DNA of 64,000 bases from Duganella sp. CF458 (GCF_900113115.1 NZ_FOOF01000002.1:248001-312000); one strand, 5' to 3'; positions 17,829 through 27,860 are shown, numbered from the stretch's first letter. Made by a program: numbers and translations. Notes: a model not told the origin generated them from the letters alone.

Positions 17829-18632
17829 GTGCCAAATTTAGTCGAAATCCGTGACTTACACTTCAGCTATGGAAAGCGGGCGATCCTGTCCGGTCTCCAT
17901 ATGGACTTTCCTCGAGGGAAAGTCGTTGCTGTCATGGGTGGTTCCGGCAGCGGCAAAACCACCGTCCTGCGTCTGGTCGGCGGCCAGATCCGTCCGCAAA
18001 AAGGTACCGTCAGCGTGGAGGGCCAGGTCGTTCACCAGTTGAAGACCAAGGAACTCTACGTGCTGCGCCGCAAAATGGGCATGCTGTTCCAGCATGGCGC
18101 GCTGTTCACCGACCTGACCGTGTACGAAAACGTCGCCTTCCCGCTGCGCGAACATACCGACCTGCCGGAAGAACTGATCCGCGACCTGGTGCTGATGAAG
18201 CTGCACTCGGTGGGCTTGCGCAACGCTGCCAAGCTGAAGCCGGGCGAAATCTCGGGCGGCATGGCGCGCCGCGTGGCGCTGGCGCGTTCGATCGCGCTGG
18301 ACCCGCAACTGATCATGTATGACGAGCCGTTCGCCGGCCTCGACCCGATCTCGATGGGCGTGACTGCCAACCTGATCCGCAACCTGAACGATGCGCTCGG
18401 TTCGACCACGATCCTGGTGTCGCACGACGTGAAAGAGTCGTTCATGATCGCCGACTATGTGTATTTCCTGTCGCAGGGCAAGATCGTTGCCCACGGCACA
18501 CCGGCTGACATGATGGTTTCGACTGATCCTTACGTGAAGCAATTCGTGCACGCGGAAGCGGATGGCCCTGTGCCCTTCCACTATCCGGGCAAAACGCTGG
18601 CCGAAGACCTGGGCCTGGGAGTCCGCAAATGA
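17829..18632 (+). CDS. mlaF: Phospholipid transport ABC ATPase MlaF
   Basis: A 267-residue ATPase of the inner-membrane MlaFEDB complex, which moves phospholipids between the membranes to keep the outer leaflet asymmetric. It has Walker A GGSGSGKT near residue 40, the ISGGMARRVALARS signature and Walker B LIMYDEPFAGLD. I prefer the GTG at 17829, preceded by AAAGAGCGA, because homologues begin near PNLVEIRDLHF; an in-frame ATG at 17799 would add ten residues with no well-placed ribosome site. It is the first gene of mlaFEDACB, and overlaps mlaE by four bases (ATGA). Confidence 0.95.
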   Translation: MPNLVEIRDLHFSYGKRAILSGLHMDFPRGKVVAVMGGSGSGKTTVLRLVGGQIRPQKGTVSVEGQVVHQLKTKELYVLRRKMGMLFQHGALFTDLTVYENVAFPLREHTDLPEELIRDLVLMKLHSVGLRNAAKLKPGEISGGMARRVALARSIALDPQLIMYDEPFAGLDPISMGVTANLIRNLNDALGSTTILVSHDVKESFMIADYVYFLSQGKIVAHGTPADMMVSTDPYVKQFVHAEADGPVPFHYPGKTLAEDLGLGVRK

Positions 18633-19411
18633 TGCGCCGTTTCCTGCTGAGCGTGGGTGGTGGCGCACGCGACTACGTGGAAAGCATTGGCCTTTCCGCC
18701 CGTACTTTCTTTACCATGCTGGGGCTGTCGCCCGGCCTGCTGCGCCGCCCGCGCCTGCTGGTTGAGCAGCTGCATGTGATCGGTAACTATTCGCTGTTGA
18801 TCATTATCCTGTCCGGCCTGTTCGTCGGCATGGTGCTGGGCCTGCAGGGTTACTACACGCTCAATAAATACGGTGCGTCAGAGTCGCTGGGCTTGCTGGT
18901 AGCCTTGGGCCTGACCCGCGAACTGGGCCCGGTGATCACGGCCCTGCTGTTCGCCGGCCGCGCCGGGACTTCGCTGACCGCGGAGATCGGCCTGATGAAG
19001 GCCGGAGAACAACTGTCCGCCATGGAAATGATGGCCGTGAATCCAATCCAGCGCGTGCTGGCGCCGCGCTTCTGGGCAGGCGTGATTTCGGTGCCGCTGC
19101 TGACCGGCATGTTCAGCGCGGTCGGTATCCTCGGTGGCTACCTGATCGGCGTTGGGCTGATCGGTGTCGACGAAGGCGCGTTCTGGTCGCAGATGCAAGG
19201 CGGCGTAGACGTGTGGAAAGACGTATTCAATGGATTCGTGAAAAGTGTGGTGTTCGGCGTAGCCATCACTTATATCGCGCTGTACCAGGGCTATGAAGCC
19301 CAGCCCACCCCGGAAGACGTTTCCGGTGCGACGACGCGCACGGTGGTCATCTCTTCCCTGATGATCTGGTGGCTCGACTTCATGCTGACGGCGCTGATGT
19401 TTAGTAAGTAA
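18629..19411 (+). CDS. mlaE: Phospholipid transport permease MlaE
   Basis: A 260-residue integral membrane permease of the MlaE/YrbE family. Five to six hydrophobic segments are visible, with the family motifs GLTRELGPVITALLFAGRAG and AEIGLMKAGEQLSAMEMM in the middle. It forms the transmembrane core of the Mla transporter with the MlaF ATPases and the MlaD ring. The start overlaps the mlaF stop, and mlaD follows after 30 bases. Confidence 0.97.
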   Translation: MMRRFLLSVGGGARDYVESIGLSARTFFTMLGLSPGLLRRPRLLVEQLHVIGNYSLLIIILSGLFVGMVLGLQGYYTLNKYGASESLGLLVALGLTRELGPVITALLFAGRAGTSLTAEIGLMKAGEQLSAMEMMAVNPIQRVLAPRFWAGVISVPLLTGMFSAVGILGGYLIGVGLIGVDEGAFWSQMQGGVDVWKDVFNGFVKSVVFGVAITYIALYQGYEAQPTPEDVSGATTRTVVISSLMIWWLDFMLTALMFSK

Positions 19412-19441
19412 TAAAGTAGCTCGCTGATTATAGGATTTGAT

Positions 19442-19912
19442 ATGCAACGTAAATCTCTCGACGTTTGGGTTGGCCTGTTCATCGTTATGGGCGCTGCCGC
19501 GCTGATGTTCCTGGCCCTGAAGGCAGGCAACCTCGGTTCCATGACCATGGGCAAGACCTACCAGGTGACCGCCCGCTTCGACAATATCGGTTCGCTGCGC
19601 CCGCAGGCTGCCGTCAAGGCATCCGGCGTGGTGGTAGGCCGCGTTGCATCGGTCGGCTTCGACGACAAGGTGTACAAAGCCGTGGTGACGCTGGACATGG
19701 AAGAAGGCTTCAAATTCCCGAAGGACAGCTCGGCCAAGATCCTGACCGCCGGTCTGCTGGGCGAGCAATACATCGGTATCGAAGCCGGTGGCGACGACAA
19801 GAACCTGGTCGCCGGCGACCGCATTGCCCGCACCCAGTCCGCAACCGTGCTGGAGGACTTGATCAACCAGTTCATCTATAGCAAGGCAGCCGAAGGAAAG
19901 GACTCCCAATGA
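19442..19912 (+). CDS. mlaD: MCE-domain protein MlaD
   Basis: A 156-residue protein with one N-terminal membrane helix (about residues 8-27) and a single MCE domain (about 38-118), including the pattern VKASGVVVGRVASV and AKILTAGLLGEQYIGIEAGG. In the Mla system six copies form a periplasmic ring that carries lipid between MlaE and the shuttle MlaC. The length is normal. It overlaps mlaA by four bases. Confidence 0.96.
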   Translation: MQRKSLDVWVGLFIVMGAAALMFLALKAGNLGSMTMGKTYQVTARFDNIGSLRPQAAVKASGVVVGRVASVGFDDKVYKAVVTLDMEEGFKFPKDSSAKILTAGLLGEQYIGIEAGGDDKNLVAGDRIARTQSATVLEDLINQFIYSKAAEGKDSQ

Positions 19913-20685
19913 GCAAATTCCGTACCCTTGCCGTGAGCCTGGCCGTAGTTGGTACCCTGGGCGGCTGTGCCGGTCCCAACCCGCGCGACCCGTACGAAGG
20001 CTATAACCGCGCCGTCTTCAACTTCAACGACAAGGTGGACGAGTACGCGCTGAAGCCGACCGCCACCGTCTACAAGAACGTCACCCCGGGCTTCTTCCAG
20101 ACCGGCGTGAGCAATTTCTTCGGCAACCTGGCCGACGTCTGGACCGCCGCCAACAACCTGCTGCAAGGCAAGGTTGGCGATGGCATGTCCGACTTGATGC
20201 GGGTGGCGATGAACTCGACCTTCGGCCTGCTGGGCGTGCTCGATATTGCTTCCGAAGCAGGTTTGCAAAAACACAAAGAAGATTTCGGCCAGACCCTGGG
20301 TTCGTGGGGGGTGCCGTCCGGCCCTTACGTGATGCTGCCGCTGCTGGGCCCGTCCACGGTGCGCGACACGGTCGCCCTGCCGGCCGATATCTCCGCCGAT
20401 CCATGGCAATACAAAGATCCTGTCAACGTGCGCAACATCGGCACCGTTACCCGTGTTGTGGACCAGCGCGCAGCCCTGCTGGACGCGTCCACGCTGCTGG
20501 AAGATGCCGCCCTCGACCGCTACGAGTTCATCCGTGACGGTTGGATGCAACGCCGTAACAGCCAGGTTTACGATGGTGAAGACGGTCCGCAGGACAAGCA
20601 AAAGCAGCCTGAAGTGGAGGACGAGGCGCCAAAGCAGCCTCAGGCTATAATGCCGGAACCGGCTGAAACCAAACCCAGCCTGTGA
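19909..20685 (+). CDS. mlaA: Outer-membrane lipoprotein MlaA (VacJ)
   Basis: A 258-residue lipoprotein with a lipobox LGGC placing the acylated cysteine at residue 20. The MlaA/VacJ core (about 27-215) shows DPYEGYNRAVFNFND and the GSWGVPSGPYVMLPLLGPST segment. The protein extracts phospholipid from the outer leaflet and hands it to MlaC. The C-terminal 45 residues are a charged, Pro/Glu/Lys-rich tail. In Burkholderiales mlaA is carried inside the mla operon, as here; enterobacteria have it elsewhere. Confidence 0.96.
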   Translation: MSKFRTLAVSLAVVGTLGGCAGPNPRDPYEGYNRAVFNFNDKVDEYALKPTATVYKNVTPGFFQTGVSNFFGNLADVWTAANNLLQGKVGDGMSDLMRVAMNSTFGLLGVLDIASEAGLQKHKEDFGQTLGSWGVPSGPYVMLPLLGPSTVRDTVALPADISADPWQYKDPVNVRNIGTVTRVVDQRAALLDASTLLEDAALDRYEFIRDGWMQRRNSQVYDGEDGPQDKQKQPEVEDEAPKQPQAIMPEPAETKPSL

Positions 20686-20717
20686 TCCGGAACACAACCC
20701 TACATAGGTAAAGAACA

Positions 20718-21362
20718 ATGAAACTGATCAAACAACTGATCGCGGTCGCAACGGTAGCTTTCGCCACCAGCGCATTTGCCGCTCCTGCTCCTGCCAACGA
20801 AGCGCCGGACGCACTGGTCAAGCGCATCAGCTCCGAAGTGCTGGAAACCGCCAAGTCCGACAAGGAGATCCAGGCCGGCAACCAGAAGAAAGTCATGGAC
20901 CTGGTGGAAACCAAGATCCTGCCTTACGTCGACTTCCAGCGCATGACTTCGCTGGCCGCCGGCCGCTACTGGCGTGAAGCGACCCCGGACCAGCAAAAGC
21001 AACTGGCTGCCGAATTCCGCACCCTGCTGATCTTCACCTACTCGGGCGCCCTGTCCCAGGTGAAAGACCAGACCGTCGATTTCAAGCCGATGCGTTCGTC
21101 CCCAGGCGACACCGAAGTGGAAGTGCGTTCCCAGGTGAACCAGGCACGCGGCGAGCCGATCCAGCTGAACTACCGCGTCGCCAAGACCGATGCCGGCTGG
21201 AAGATCTATGACATCAATGTGCTGGGCGCCTGGCTGGTGGAAGCCTACAAAGGCACCTTCGCTTCGGAAATCTCGAAAGGCGGCATCGACGGCCTGATCA
21301 AGACCCTGTCCGAAAAGAACAAGAAGCTGGCTTCCAAGCCACTGAAGACTGCAGGTAAATAA
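20718..21362 (+). CDS. mlaC: Periplasmic phospholipid shuttle MlaC
   Basis: A 214-residue soluble periplasmic protein. A signal peptide (cut at about residue 21, AFA-AP) precedes the MlaC/Ttg2D fold, with KILPYVDFQRMTSLAAGRYWR and WKIYDINVLGAWLVEAYKGTF as recognisable family segments. It carries phospholipid across the periplasm between MlaA and MlaFEDB. Its stop overlaps the mlaB start by one base (TAATG). Confidence 0.96.
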   Translation: MKLIKQLIAVATVAFATSAFAAPAPANEAPDALVKRISSEVLETAKSDKEIQAGNQKKVMDLVETKILPYVDFQRMTSLAAGRYWREATPDQQKQLAAEFRTLLIFTYSGALSQVKDQTVDFKPMRSSPGDTEVEVRSQVNQARGEPIQLNYRVAKTDAGWKIYDINVLGAWLVEAYKGTFASEISKGGIDGLIKTLSEKNKKLASKPLKTAGK

Positions 21363-21658
21363 TGCCTGATACCATTGCTTCCAATCAGCTCGCGCTGAAA
21401 TCGCTGACCGTGGCCAACGCCACGGAGGCGCTGGCTCACGGACTGGCTGCGCTGCGCGCGGGCCAAACCGTGTTCGACCTGGGCCAGGTGGAAGCAGTGG
21501 ACTCCGCTGCCGTGTCAGTCATGCTGGCATGGCAGCGCGCTGCCGTTCAACACGGCATCAAGCTGGAACTGCGCAACCTGCCAGGACAGCTCCAGAGCTT
21601 GACCAAGCTCTACGGCGTGTGCACGCTCGTGTCGCCCGCCGACCTGCATCATCATTGA
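21362..21658 (+). CDS. mlaB: STAS-domain protein MlaB
   Basis: A 98-residue cytoplasmic STAS-domain protein. The DLGQVEAVDSAAVSVMLAWQR segment is the conserved strand-helix of the fold, as in MlaB, which binds and activates the MlaF ATPase. Last gene of the mla operon, coupled to mlaC by the TAATG overlap. Confidence 0.93.
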   Translation: MPDTIASNQLALKSLTVANATEALAHGLAALRAGQTVFDLGQVEAVDSAAVSVMLAWQRAAVQHGIKLELRNLPGQLQSLTKLYGVCTLVSPADLHHH

Positions 21659-21780
21659 CCCCCGCCTAATCCTCGTATCTGGCCCGCCGTATCTAGCCGG
21701 TATCAGGGGCCAACAGGCTGCGCCTGTCAGCACCTGACACCGGAAATCGCCGACTCGGCGAGCCCGGACCAAATTTCCAA

Positions 21781-21786
21781 TATAAT
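21781..21786 (+). promoter_or_regulatory. Consensus -10 box upstream of ABC exporter
   Basis: TATAAT stands 76 bases before the ABC ATPase start in the 203-base gap after mlaB. There is no good -35 box at 16-18 bases, so the promoter is only a suggestion. Confidence 0.3.
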
Positions 21787-21861
21787 TGACCGTCTACCGC
21801 GCTTGTTGAGCGCGCGCCTTTACAACGGTCATCGTTGTCCCAGTTATCTATACAAGTAAGC

Positions 21862-22767
21862 ATGACAGCAATCGAAATCAGCAACGTCCAGAAGCGCTAC
21901 AAGGCGCTGCAGGCGCTTGGCGGCGTGTCACTGAAAATCGAAGAGGGTGAGTTCTTTGGCCTGCTTGGACCGAATGGCGCGGGCAAGACGACCCTGATCT
22001 CCATCATCGCCGGCTTGATCCGCGCCGATGCCGGCAGCGTGAAGATCCATGGCCACGATGTGGTGTCCGACTTCCGCGCAGCACGGCGCAAGTTGGGCGT
22101 GGTGCCGCAGGAACTGGTGTTCGATCCCTTCTTCACGGTGCGCGAAACGCTGCGCCTGCAGTCCGGCTACTTCGGCCTGGGCAACAACGACAAGTGGATC
22201 GACGAGGTGATGGAGGAACTCGGCCTGGCCAACAAGGCCGACACCAATATGCGCGCCCTGTCCGGCGGCATGAAGCGCCGCGTGCTGGTCGCGCAGGCGC
22301 TGGTGCACAAGCCGCCCGTCATCGTGCTGGACGAACCGACCGCGGGCGTCGACGTGGAGCTGCGGCAGACGCTGTGGAAGTTTATTTCGCGCCTGAACCG
22401 CGAAGGCCACACCATCGTGCTGACCACGCACTACCTGGAAGAGGCGCAAGCCATGTGCAAGCGCGTCGCCATGCTCAAGCTGGGCAAGGTGGTGGCGCTG
22501 GATACCATGTCGCAGCTGATCCGCCGCATCTCCGGTTCGCAACTGGTGCTGCACCTGCCGCACAACTCGCTGCCGGAAGAGCTGCGGCCGCTGCTGAACC
22601 ATCCGCCGGAAGACAACAAGTACAGCCTGCGCATCAACGATTATGCGGAAGTGGAAGGCATCCTGGCGCGCCTGCGGCAGGGCGGCATCAGCATCGACGA
22701 GATGCAGTTGCAGCAAGCCGACCTGGAAGACATCTTCCTGCAAATCATGGACGAGAACATCGTATGA
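21862..22767 (+). CDS. ABC-2 type exporter, ATPase subunit (YadG-like)
   Basis: A 301-residue ATP-binding subunit with Walker A GPNGAGKT, signature LSGGMKRRVLVAQAL, Walker B VIVLDEPTAGVD and the H-loop TTHYLEEA. The family drives ABC-2 exporters of unknown substrate; the closest enterobacterial analogue is YadG. The ATG at 21862 gives the usual MTAIEISNVQKRYKALQAL opening; the TTG at 21835 is a less likely start. The stop overlaps the permease start (ATGA). In Burkholderiales this pair regularly sits between mla and murA, so it may serve envelope export. Confidence 0.92.
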   Translation: MTAIEISNVQKRYKALQALGGVSLKIEEGEFFGLLGPNGAGKTTLISIIAGLIRADAGSVKIHGHDVVSDFRAARRKLGVVPQELVFDPFFTVRETLRLQSGYFGLGNNDKWIDEVMEELGLANKADTNMRALSGGMKRRVLVAQALVHKPPVIVLDEPTAGVDVELRQTLWKFISRLNREGHTIVLTTHYLEEAQAMCKRVAMLKLGKVVALDTMSQLIRRISGSQLVLHLPHNSLPEELRPLLNHPPEDNKYSLRINDYAEVEGILARLRQGGISIDEMQLQQADLEDIFLQIMDENIV

Positions 22768-23525
22768 TCACCACCGGCTTCCGCACCCTGGTCTACAAAG
22801 AGACGCTGCGCTTCTACAAGGTCGCCACGCAGACGATTGCCGCGCCAATCCTGACCGCCATGCTGTACCTGCTGATCTTCGGGCATGTGCTGTCGGGCCG
22901 GGTCGAGGTGTATCCGGGCGTGACCTACACCGCCTTCCTGATCCCGGGCCTGGTGATGATGAGCGTGTTGCAGAATTCCTTCGCCAACTCCTCGTCCTCG
23001 CTGATCCAGTCCAAGATCACCGGCAACCTGGTGTTCGTGCTGCTGACGCCCTTGTCGCATTGGGAAATTTTCTCCGCCTACGTGCTGGCCTCGATGGTGC
23101 GCGGCATCACGGTCGGTTTCGGCGTGTTCGCGATTACCGCCTGGTTCGCGCACCTGAGCTTTACAGCGCCGCTGTGGATCCTGGTGTTCGCACTGCTGGG
23201 CGCGGCCATCCTCGGCACCATGGGCCTGATCGCCGGTATCTGGGCCGAGAAGTTCGACCAGCTGGCCGCCTTCCAGAATTTCCTGATCGTGCCGCTGACC
23301 TTCCTGGCCGGCGTGTTCTATTCGATCCATTCGCTGCCGCCGTTCTGGCTGGCCATATCGCACGCGAACCCGTTCTTCTACATGATCGACGGCTTCCGCT
23401 ATGGCTTCTTCGGGCAGTCCGACGTGAACCCGTGGATCAGCGTCGCCATCGTCTCCGCCTTCCTGGTGGTGCTGGCGCTGCTCGCCATCAAACTTCTGCG
23501 CAGCGGCTATCGCCTGCGCCACTGA
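22764..23525 (+). CDS. ABC-2 type exporter, permease subunit (YadH-like)
   Basis: A 253-residue membrane protein with about six hydrophobic segments and the ABC-2 signature (GLIAGIWAEKFDQLAAFQNF, followed by PLTFLAGVFYSIHSLP). It pairs with the ATPase upstream, sharing the ATGA overlap. Substrate unknown. A GAGGA ribosome site for the next gene starts right after its stop. Confidence 0.92.
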   Translation: MITTGFRTLVYKETLRFYKVATQTIAAPILTAMLYLLIFGHVLSGRVEVYPGVTYTAFLIPGLVMMSVLQNSFANSSSSLIQSKITGNLVFVLLTPLSHWEIFSAYVLASMVRGITVGFGVFAITAWFAHLSFTAPLWILVFALLGAAILGTMGLIAGIWAEKFDQLAAFQNFLIVPLTFLAGVFYSIHSLPPFWLAISHANPFFYMIDGFRYGFFGQSDVNPWISVAIVSAFLVVLALLAIKLLRSGYRLRH

Positions 23526-23543
23526 TTTATTGAGGAATTCAAA

Positions 23544-23780
23544 GTGACCACAACTCCAGAAGCAATCCACAGCTACATCGCTGCCGGCCTTGAATGCACC
23601 CACCTGCAAGTGGAAGGCGACGGCCAGCACTTCCAGGCCGTGATCGTGTCGCCCGCCTTTGCCGGCAAGCGCCCGATCCAGCGCCACCAGCTGGTGTATG
23701 CCGCGCTGGGTGACCGCATGCGCGAAGAGATTCATGCCCTGTCGATGAAAACCCTGACTCCAGAAGAATTCCAAGGATAA
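23544..23780 (+). CDS. BolA-family protein (IbaG-like)
   Basis: A 78-residue BolA-fold protein. The GTG start at 23544 follows GAGGAA. The residues [36 protein letters not shown] match the IbaG/YrbA branch, with the histidine of QRHQ in the position used for iron-sulfur cluster binding with monothiol glutaredoxins. The ibaG-murA neighbourhood is conserved widely in proteobacteria. Role: iron-sulfur handling or an acid-stress response, by homology. Confidence 0.9.
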   Translation: MTTTPEAIHSYIAAGLECTHLQVEGDGQHFQAVIVSPAFAGKRPIQRHQLVYAALGDRMREEIHALSMKTLTPEEFQG

Positions 23781-23787
23781 GAACAAA

Positions 23788-25038
23788 ATGGACAAACTGC
23801 TCATCACCGGCGGCAAACGCCTGGTCGGCGACATCAAGATTTCCGGCGCCAAGAACGCTGCCTTGCCTATCCTGTGCGCCGGCCTGCTGACCGCAGGCGA
23901 CCTGGAGCTGACCAATGTGCCACTGCTGCACGATGTGGCGACCATGCTCAAGCTGCTGCGCCAGACCGGCTTGTCGGTCCAGCAGGACGGCGAGAAGGTT
24001 ACGCTGAACGGTTCGAAGATCGACAAGTGCGAAGCGCCGTACGAACTGGTGAAGACCATGCGCGCGTCGATCCTGGTACTGGGTCCGCTGCTGGCGCGTT
24101 TCGGCGAAGCCAAGGTGTCGCTGCCGGGCGGCTGCGCGATCGGTTCGCGCCCGGTTGACCAGCACATCAAGGGCCTGCGCGCGATGGGCGCGGACATTAC
24201 CATTGACGGCGGCTATATCTACGCCAAGTGCAAGAAGCTGAAGGGCACGCGTATCGTCACCGACATGATCACCGTGACCGGCACCGAGAACCTGCTGATG
24301 GCGGCCACCCTGGCCGAAGGCGAGACCGTCCTGGAAAACGCCGCGCGCGAGCCGGAAGTGACCGACCTGGCCAACATGCTGGTGGCGATGGGCGCCAGAA
24401 TCGAAGGGATCGGCACCGATCGCCTGGTGATCCAGGGCGTGCCGGAACTGCATGGCGCCAAGCACGATGTGATCTCCGACCGTATCGAAGCGGCGACCTT
24501 CCTGTGCGCGGTCGCAGCCGCCGGCGGCGACATCACCATCCGCAATACCCGCACCGACATCTTCGACGTGGCGCTGGACAAGCTGCGCGAAATGGGCGTG
24601 GAGCTGACCGTGGGCGACACCTGGATCCGCGCCAGGATGGACCAGCGCCCGAAACCGGTTTCCTTCCGCACCACCGAATACCCGGGCTTCCCGACCGATA
24701 TGCAGGCGCAATTCATGGCGGTGAACCTGATCGCCGGGGGCAGCAGCAAGGTGACCGAGACGATCTTCGAGAACCGCTTCATGCACGTGCAGGAAATGAA
24801 CCGCCTGGGCTCGAAGATCTCCATCGACGGCAACACCGCTTACATCGACGGCGTCGAGCAACTGATTGGCGCGCCTGTCATGGCGACCGACCTGCGCGCA
24901 TCGGCCTCGCTGGTGATCGCCGGCCTGGCTGCCAAGGGCGAGACCCTGGTGGACCGCATTTACCACCTGGACCGCGGCTATGACCGCATGGAAGTGAAGC
25001 TGTCCGCCGTTGGCGCCAATATCACCCGACTTAAGTAA
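23788..25038 (+). CDS. murA: UDP-N-acetylglucosamine 1-carboxyvinyltransferase
   Basis: A 416-residue enzyme that transfers enolpyruvate from PEP to UDP-GlcNAc, the first committed step of peptidoglycan synthesis. It has the EPSP-synthase-like double fold. The catalytic cysteine that fosfomycin attacks is Cys116 in [13 protein letters not shown], and the opening [11 protein letters not shown] is typical. Two bases separate it from hisG, and seven from the ibaG-like gene, so it is transcribed into the histidine cluster. Confidence 0.98.
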   Translation: MDKLLITGGKRLVGDIKISGAKNAALPILCAGLLTAGDLELTNVPLLHDVATMLKLLRQTGLSVQQDGEKVTLNGSKIDKCEAPYELVKTMRASILVLGPLLARFGEAKVSLPGGCAIGSRPVDQHIKGLRAMGADITIDGGYIYAKCKKLKGTRIVTDMITVTGTENLLMAATLAEGETVLENAAREPEVTDLANMLVAMGARIEGIGTDRLVIQGVPELHGAKHDVISDRIEAATFLCAVAAAGGDITIRNTRTDIFDVALDKLREMGVELTVGDTWIRARMDQRPKPVSFRTTEYPGFPTDMQAQFMAVNLIAGGSSKVTETIFENRFMHVQEMNRLGSKISIDGNTAYIDGVEQLIGAPVMATDLRASASLVIAGLAAKGETLVDRIYHLDRGYDRMEVKLSAVGANITRLK

Positions 25039-25040
25039 CC

Positions 25041-25688
25041 ATGGACCTTATCCTCGCCCTGTCGAAAGGCCGGATTTTTGAAGACACGATGCCGCTGCTG
25101 GAAGCGGCCGGCATCACCGTCACCGAAAATCCGGAAACCTCCCGCAAGTTGATCCTGCCTACTTCGGACCCTGGCATTCGCGTACTGATCGTGCGCGCAT
25201 CCGACGTGCCGACCTATGTGCAGCATGGCGCGGCGGATTTCGGCGTGGCGGGCAAGGACGTCTTGCTGGAACACGGCGGCGAAGGACTGTACCAGCCGGT
25301 GGACCTGCACATCGCCAAATGCCGCATGTCGGTGGCGACGCGGGCCGGCTTCGATTACGAGACCGCGGTGCGCCAGGGCGCGCGCCTGCGCGTGGCCACC
25401 AAGTTCACCTCGATCGCGCGCGAGCACTTCGGCAAGAAGGGCGTGCACGTCGACCTGATCAAGCTGTATGGCTCGATGGAGCTGGCGCCGCTGGTCGGCC
25501 TGTCCGACGCGATTGTCGACGTGGTCTCGACCGGCAGCACGCTGCGCGCCAACCACTTGGTGGAAGTGGAAGAGATCATGGAAATTTCTTCGCGGCTGGT
25601 CGTGAACCAGGCCGCGATGAAACTGAAGCGCGCCCGCTTGCAACCGATTATTGAAGCTTTCGAACGCGCTTCGGCGTCCCGCACATGA
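25041..25688 (+). CDS. hisG: ATP phosphoribosyltransferase, short form
   Basis: A 215-residue enzyme catalysing the first step of histidine synthesis, joining ATP and PRPP. It has the two periplasmic-binding-like lobes ([21 protein letters not shown] and [21 protein letters not shown]) but lacks the C-terminal ACT-like regulatory domain of the 300-residue long form. Short HisG needs the HisRS-like partner HisZ for activity and feedback control; hisZ is not in the window. The stop overlaps the hisD start by four bases. Confidence 0.97.
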   Translation: MDLILALSKGRIFEDTMPLLEAAGITVTENPETSRKLILPTSDPGIRVLIVRASDVPTYVQHGAADFGVAGKDVLLEHGGEGLYQPVDLHIAKCRMSVATRAGFDYETAVRQGARLRVATKFTSIAREHFGKKGVHVDLIKLYGSMELAPLVGLSDAIVDVVSTGSTLRANHLVEVEEIMEISSRLVVNQAAMKLKRARLQPIIEAFERASASRT

Positions 25689-26983
25689 TCCGCAAACTCG
25701 ACTCCACGCAAGACGACTTCCAGGAGACGCTCGACGCGCTGCTGGCCTTTGAGGCTGAAACCGATGACGCCATTGAAAGCGCCGTCGCGAAAATCATCGC
25801 GGACGTGCGCGCACGCGGCGACCAGGCGGTGCTGGAATACACCAACCGCTTCGACCGCATGAGCGCCGCCGGCATGGCCGATTTCGACATCGGCCAGCAG
25901 GAGCTGGACGCGGCACTGGCCGCCCTGCCTGCCGCGCAGCGCAGCGCGCTGCAAACCGCCGCCGACCGCATCGGCGCCTTCCACCAACGCCAGAAGCAGG
26001 AGCTGCAAGGTTTCACCTACACCGAAGCCGACGGCACCATCCTCGGCCAGCGCATTACGCCACTGGACCGCGTCGGCATCTATGTTCCCGGCGGCAAGGC
26101 CGCCTATCCTTCGTCGGTGCTGATGAATGCCGTGCCGGCCAAGGTTGCCGGCGTCGAAGAAATCATCATGGTGGTGCCGACCCCGGATGGCGTGAAGAAC
26201 CAGATGGTGCTGGCCGCAGCCGCGATTGCCGGCGTAACGCGCGTGATCGGCATCGGCGGCGCGCAAGCCGTGGCCGCGCTGGCGCACGGCACCGAAACCA
26301 TCCAGCCGGTCGACAAGATTGTCGGCCCGGGCAATGCCTACGTGGCAGCGGCCAAGCGCCGCGTGTTCGGCACCGTCGGCATCGACATGATTGCCGGCCC
26401 GTCCGAGATCCTGGTGATCTGCGACGGCACCACCGACCCTGACTGGGTGGCGATGGACCTGTTCTCGCAAGCGGAACACGACGAACTGGCGCAAGCCATC
26501 CTGCTGTGCCCCGACGCCGGGTACATCGCGCAAGTCGAGGCCAGCATCGCCAAGCTGCTGCCGGCCATGCCGCGCAAGGCCGTCATCGAGACCTCGCTGC
26601 GCGACCGCGGCGCGTTGGTGAAAGTGCGCGACATGGCCGAAGCCTGCGCCATTGCCAACAGCATCGCCGCCGAACACCTGGAAATTTCAGCCGAGAACCC
26701 GCAGCAGTGGGCCGAACGGATCCGCCACGCCGGCGCCATGTTCCTGGGCCGCTTCTCGTCCGAATCGCTGGGCGATTATTGCTGCGGCCCGAACCACGTG
26801 CTGCCGACCTCGCGCACCGCGCGTTTCTCGTCGCCGCTGGGCGTGTACGACTTCCAGAAGCGCTCGTCGGTGATCCACGTCAGCGAAGCCGGCGCGCAGA
26901 CGCTGGGCAAGATCGCGGCCGAACTGGCCTACGGTGAAGGCTTGCAAGCGCACGCCCGCAGCGCGGAGCTGCGCCTGAAATGA
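25685..26983 (+). CDS. hisD: Histidinol dehydrogenase
   Basis: A 432-residue zinc enzyme that oxidises histidinol to histidine in two NAD-dependent steps. The hallmark [18 protein letters not shown] and [10 protein letters not shown] segments, the catalytic Glu-His pair (EHLEI) and FSQAEHDE zinc region are present. The length is normal. It overlaps both hisG and the DNA methyltransferase gene by four bases (ATGA), so it is translationally tied to both. Confidence 0.98.
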   Translation: MIRKLDSTQDDFQETLDALLAFEAETDDAIESAVAKIIADVRARGDQAVLEYTNRFDRMSAAGMADFDIGQQELDAALAALPAAQRSALQTAADRIGAFHQRQKQELQGFTYTEADGTILGQRITPLDRVGIYVPGGKAAYPSSVLMNAVPAKVAGVEEIIMVVPTPDGVKNQMVLAAAAIAGVTRVIGIGGAQAVAALAHGTETIQPVDKIVGPGNAYVAAAKRRVFGTVGIDMIAGPSEILVICDGTTDPDWVAMDLFSQAEHDELAQAILLCPDAGYIAQVEASIAKLLPAMPRKAVIETSLRDRGALVKVRDMAEACAIANSIAAEHLEISAENPQQWAERIRHAGAMFLGRFSSESLGDYCCGPNHVLPTSRTARFSSPLGVYDFQKRSSVIHVSEAGAQTLGKIAAELAYGEGLQAHARSAELRLK

Positions 26984-27855
26984 CCGACTGGAAGAACCAG
27001 GTCTACTGTGAGGACGCGATGGCCGGACTGGCACGCGTGCCGGATGGTGCCGTCGACCTGATCCTGACCGATCCGCCCTACAACCTGGGCAAGGATTACG
27101 GCAACACCTCCGACCAGCAGTCGATGGAAGACTATCTGGCCTGGACCGAAGCATGGATCGACGCCGCGCTGCCGAAGCTGAAGCCGAGCGGCAGCCTGTA
27201 CATCTTCCTGACCTGGCGCTACTCGCCGGAGATCTTCGTCATGCTGAAAAAGCGCATGACGATGATGAACGAAATCATCTGGGACCGCCGCGTGCCTTCC
27301 ATGGGCGGCAGTACCCGCAGCTTCTCGTCGGTGCACGACACCATCGGTTTCTTCGTGCGCCGTAAAGACTATTACTTCGACCTCGACGCCGTGCGTATCC
27401 CGTACGACGCCGAAACCAAGAAGGCCCGTTCGCGCTCGATCTTCGTCGGTGCGAAGTGGCTGGAAGTGGGCTACAACCCCAAGGACCTGTGGAGCGTATC
27501 GCGCCTGCACCGGGAACATGCGGAGCGGGTCGACCACCCGACGCAAAAGCCGCTGGAAATCATCGAACGCATGGTCAAGGCCAGTTGCCCGCCCGATGGC
27601 GTGGTGATGGACTTGTTCATGGGCAGCGGGACAACCGCTGTTGCCGCCCGTCGTTGCGGCCGGAATTTTGTCGGCTTTGAATTGAATCCCGAGTATTGCG
27701 ACATAGCGCGGAGGCGCCTGGAGGCGCTTGCCGAAACCGGCAACCCGCCCGGGTTGGCCGTCCCGTCTGACCCGCAGGATCAGAAATCCACGCCACGCAG
27801 AGGGCGCAGGCCGAAAATGGCGCCTGTCCCGAACGAGGTTTTAGAACAGGAGTAA
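26980..27855 (+). CDS. Orphan beta-class DNA methyltransferase inside the histidine operon
   Basis: A 291-residue N4-cytosine or N6-adenine methyltransferase. The catalytic motif DPPYNLG (residues 31-37) precedes the AdoMet-binding motif DLFMGSGTT (about 211-219), the order of class beta enzymes such as CcrM. HPTQKP, the usual lead-in to motif X, is at about 187-192. The middle (about 85-170) should hold target recognition, and the last 35 residues form a basic tail. No restriction enzyme gene lies nearby, so it is an orphan. It begins in the last codons of hisD and its stop overlaps the first possible hisC start, so it is fully built into the operon. D-P-P-Y suggests adenine methylation, but the target sequence cannot be read from the protein. 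Confidence 0.93.
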   Translation: MTDWKNQVYCEDAMAGLARVPDGAVDLILTDPPYNLGKDYGNTSDQQSMEDYLAWTEAWIDAALPKLKPSGSLYIFLTWRYSPEIFVMLKKRMTMMNEIIWDRRVPSMGGSTRSFSSVHDTIGFFVRRKDYYFDLDAVRIPYDAETKKARSRSIFVGAKWLEVGYNPKDLWSVSRLHREHAERVDHPTQKPLEIIERMVKASCPPDGVVMDLFMGSGTTAVAARRCGRNFVGFELNPEYCDIARRRLEALAETGNPPGLAVPSDPQDQKSTPRRGRRPKMAPVPNEVLEQE

Positions 27856-27860
27856 TGCAG

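Noticed and set aside
22194..23525. A 443-codon plus-strand frame including the ABC permease
   Set aside because: The first 190 codons lie inside the ATPase gene in another frame. The permease starts at 22764 with the ATGA overlap.
26980..27855. A restriction-modification system
   Set aside because: No endonuclease, specificity or second methylase gene adjoins; the neighbours on both sides are histidine genes.
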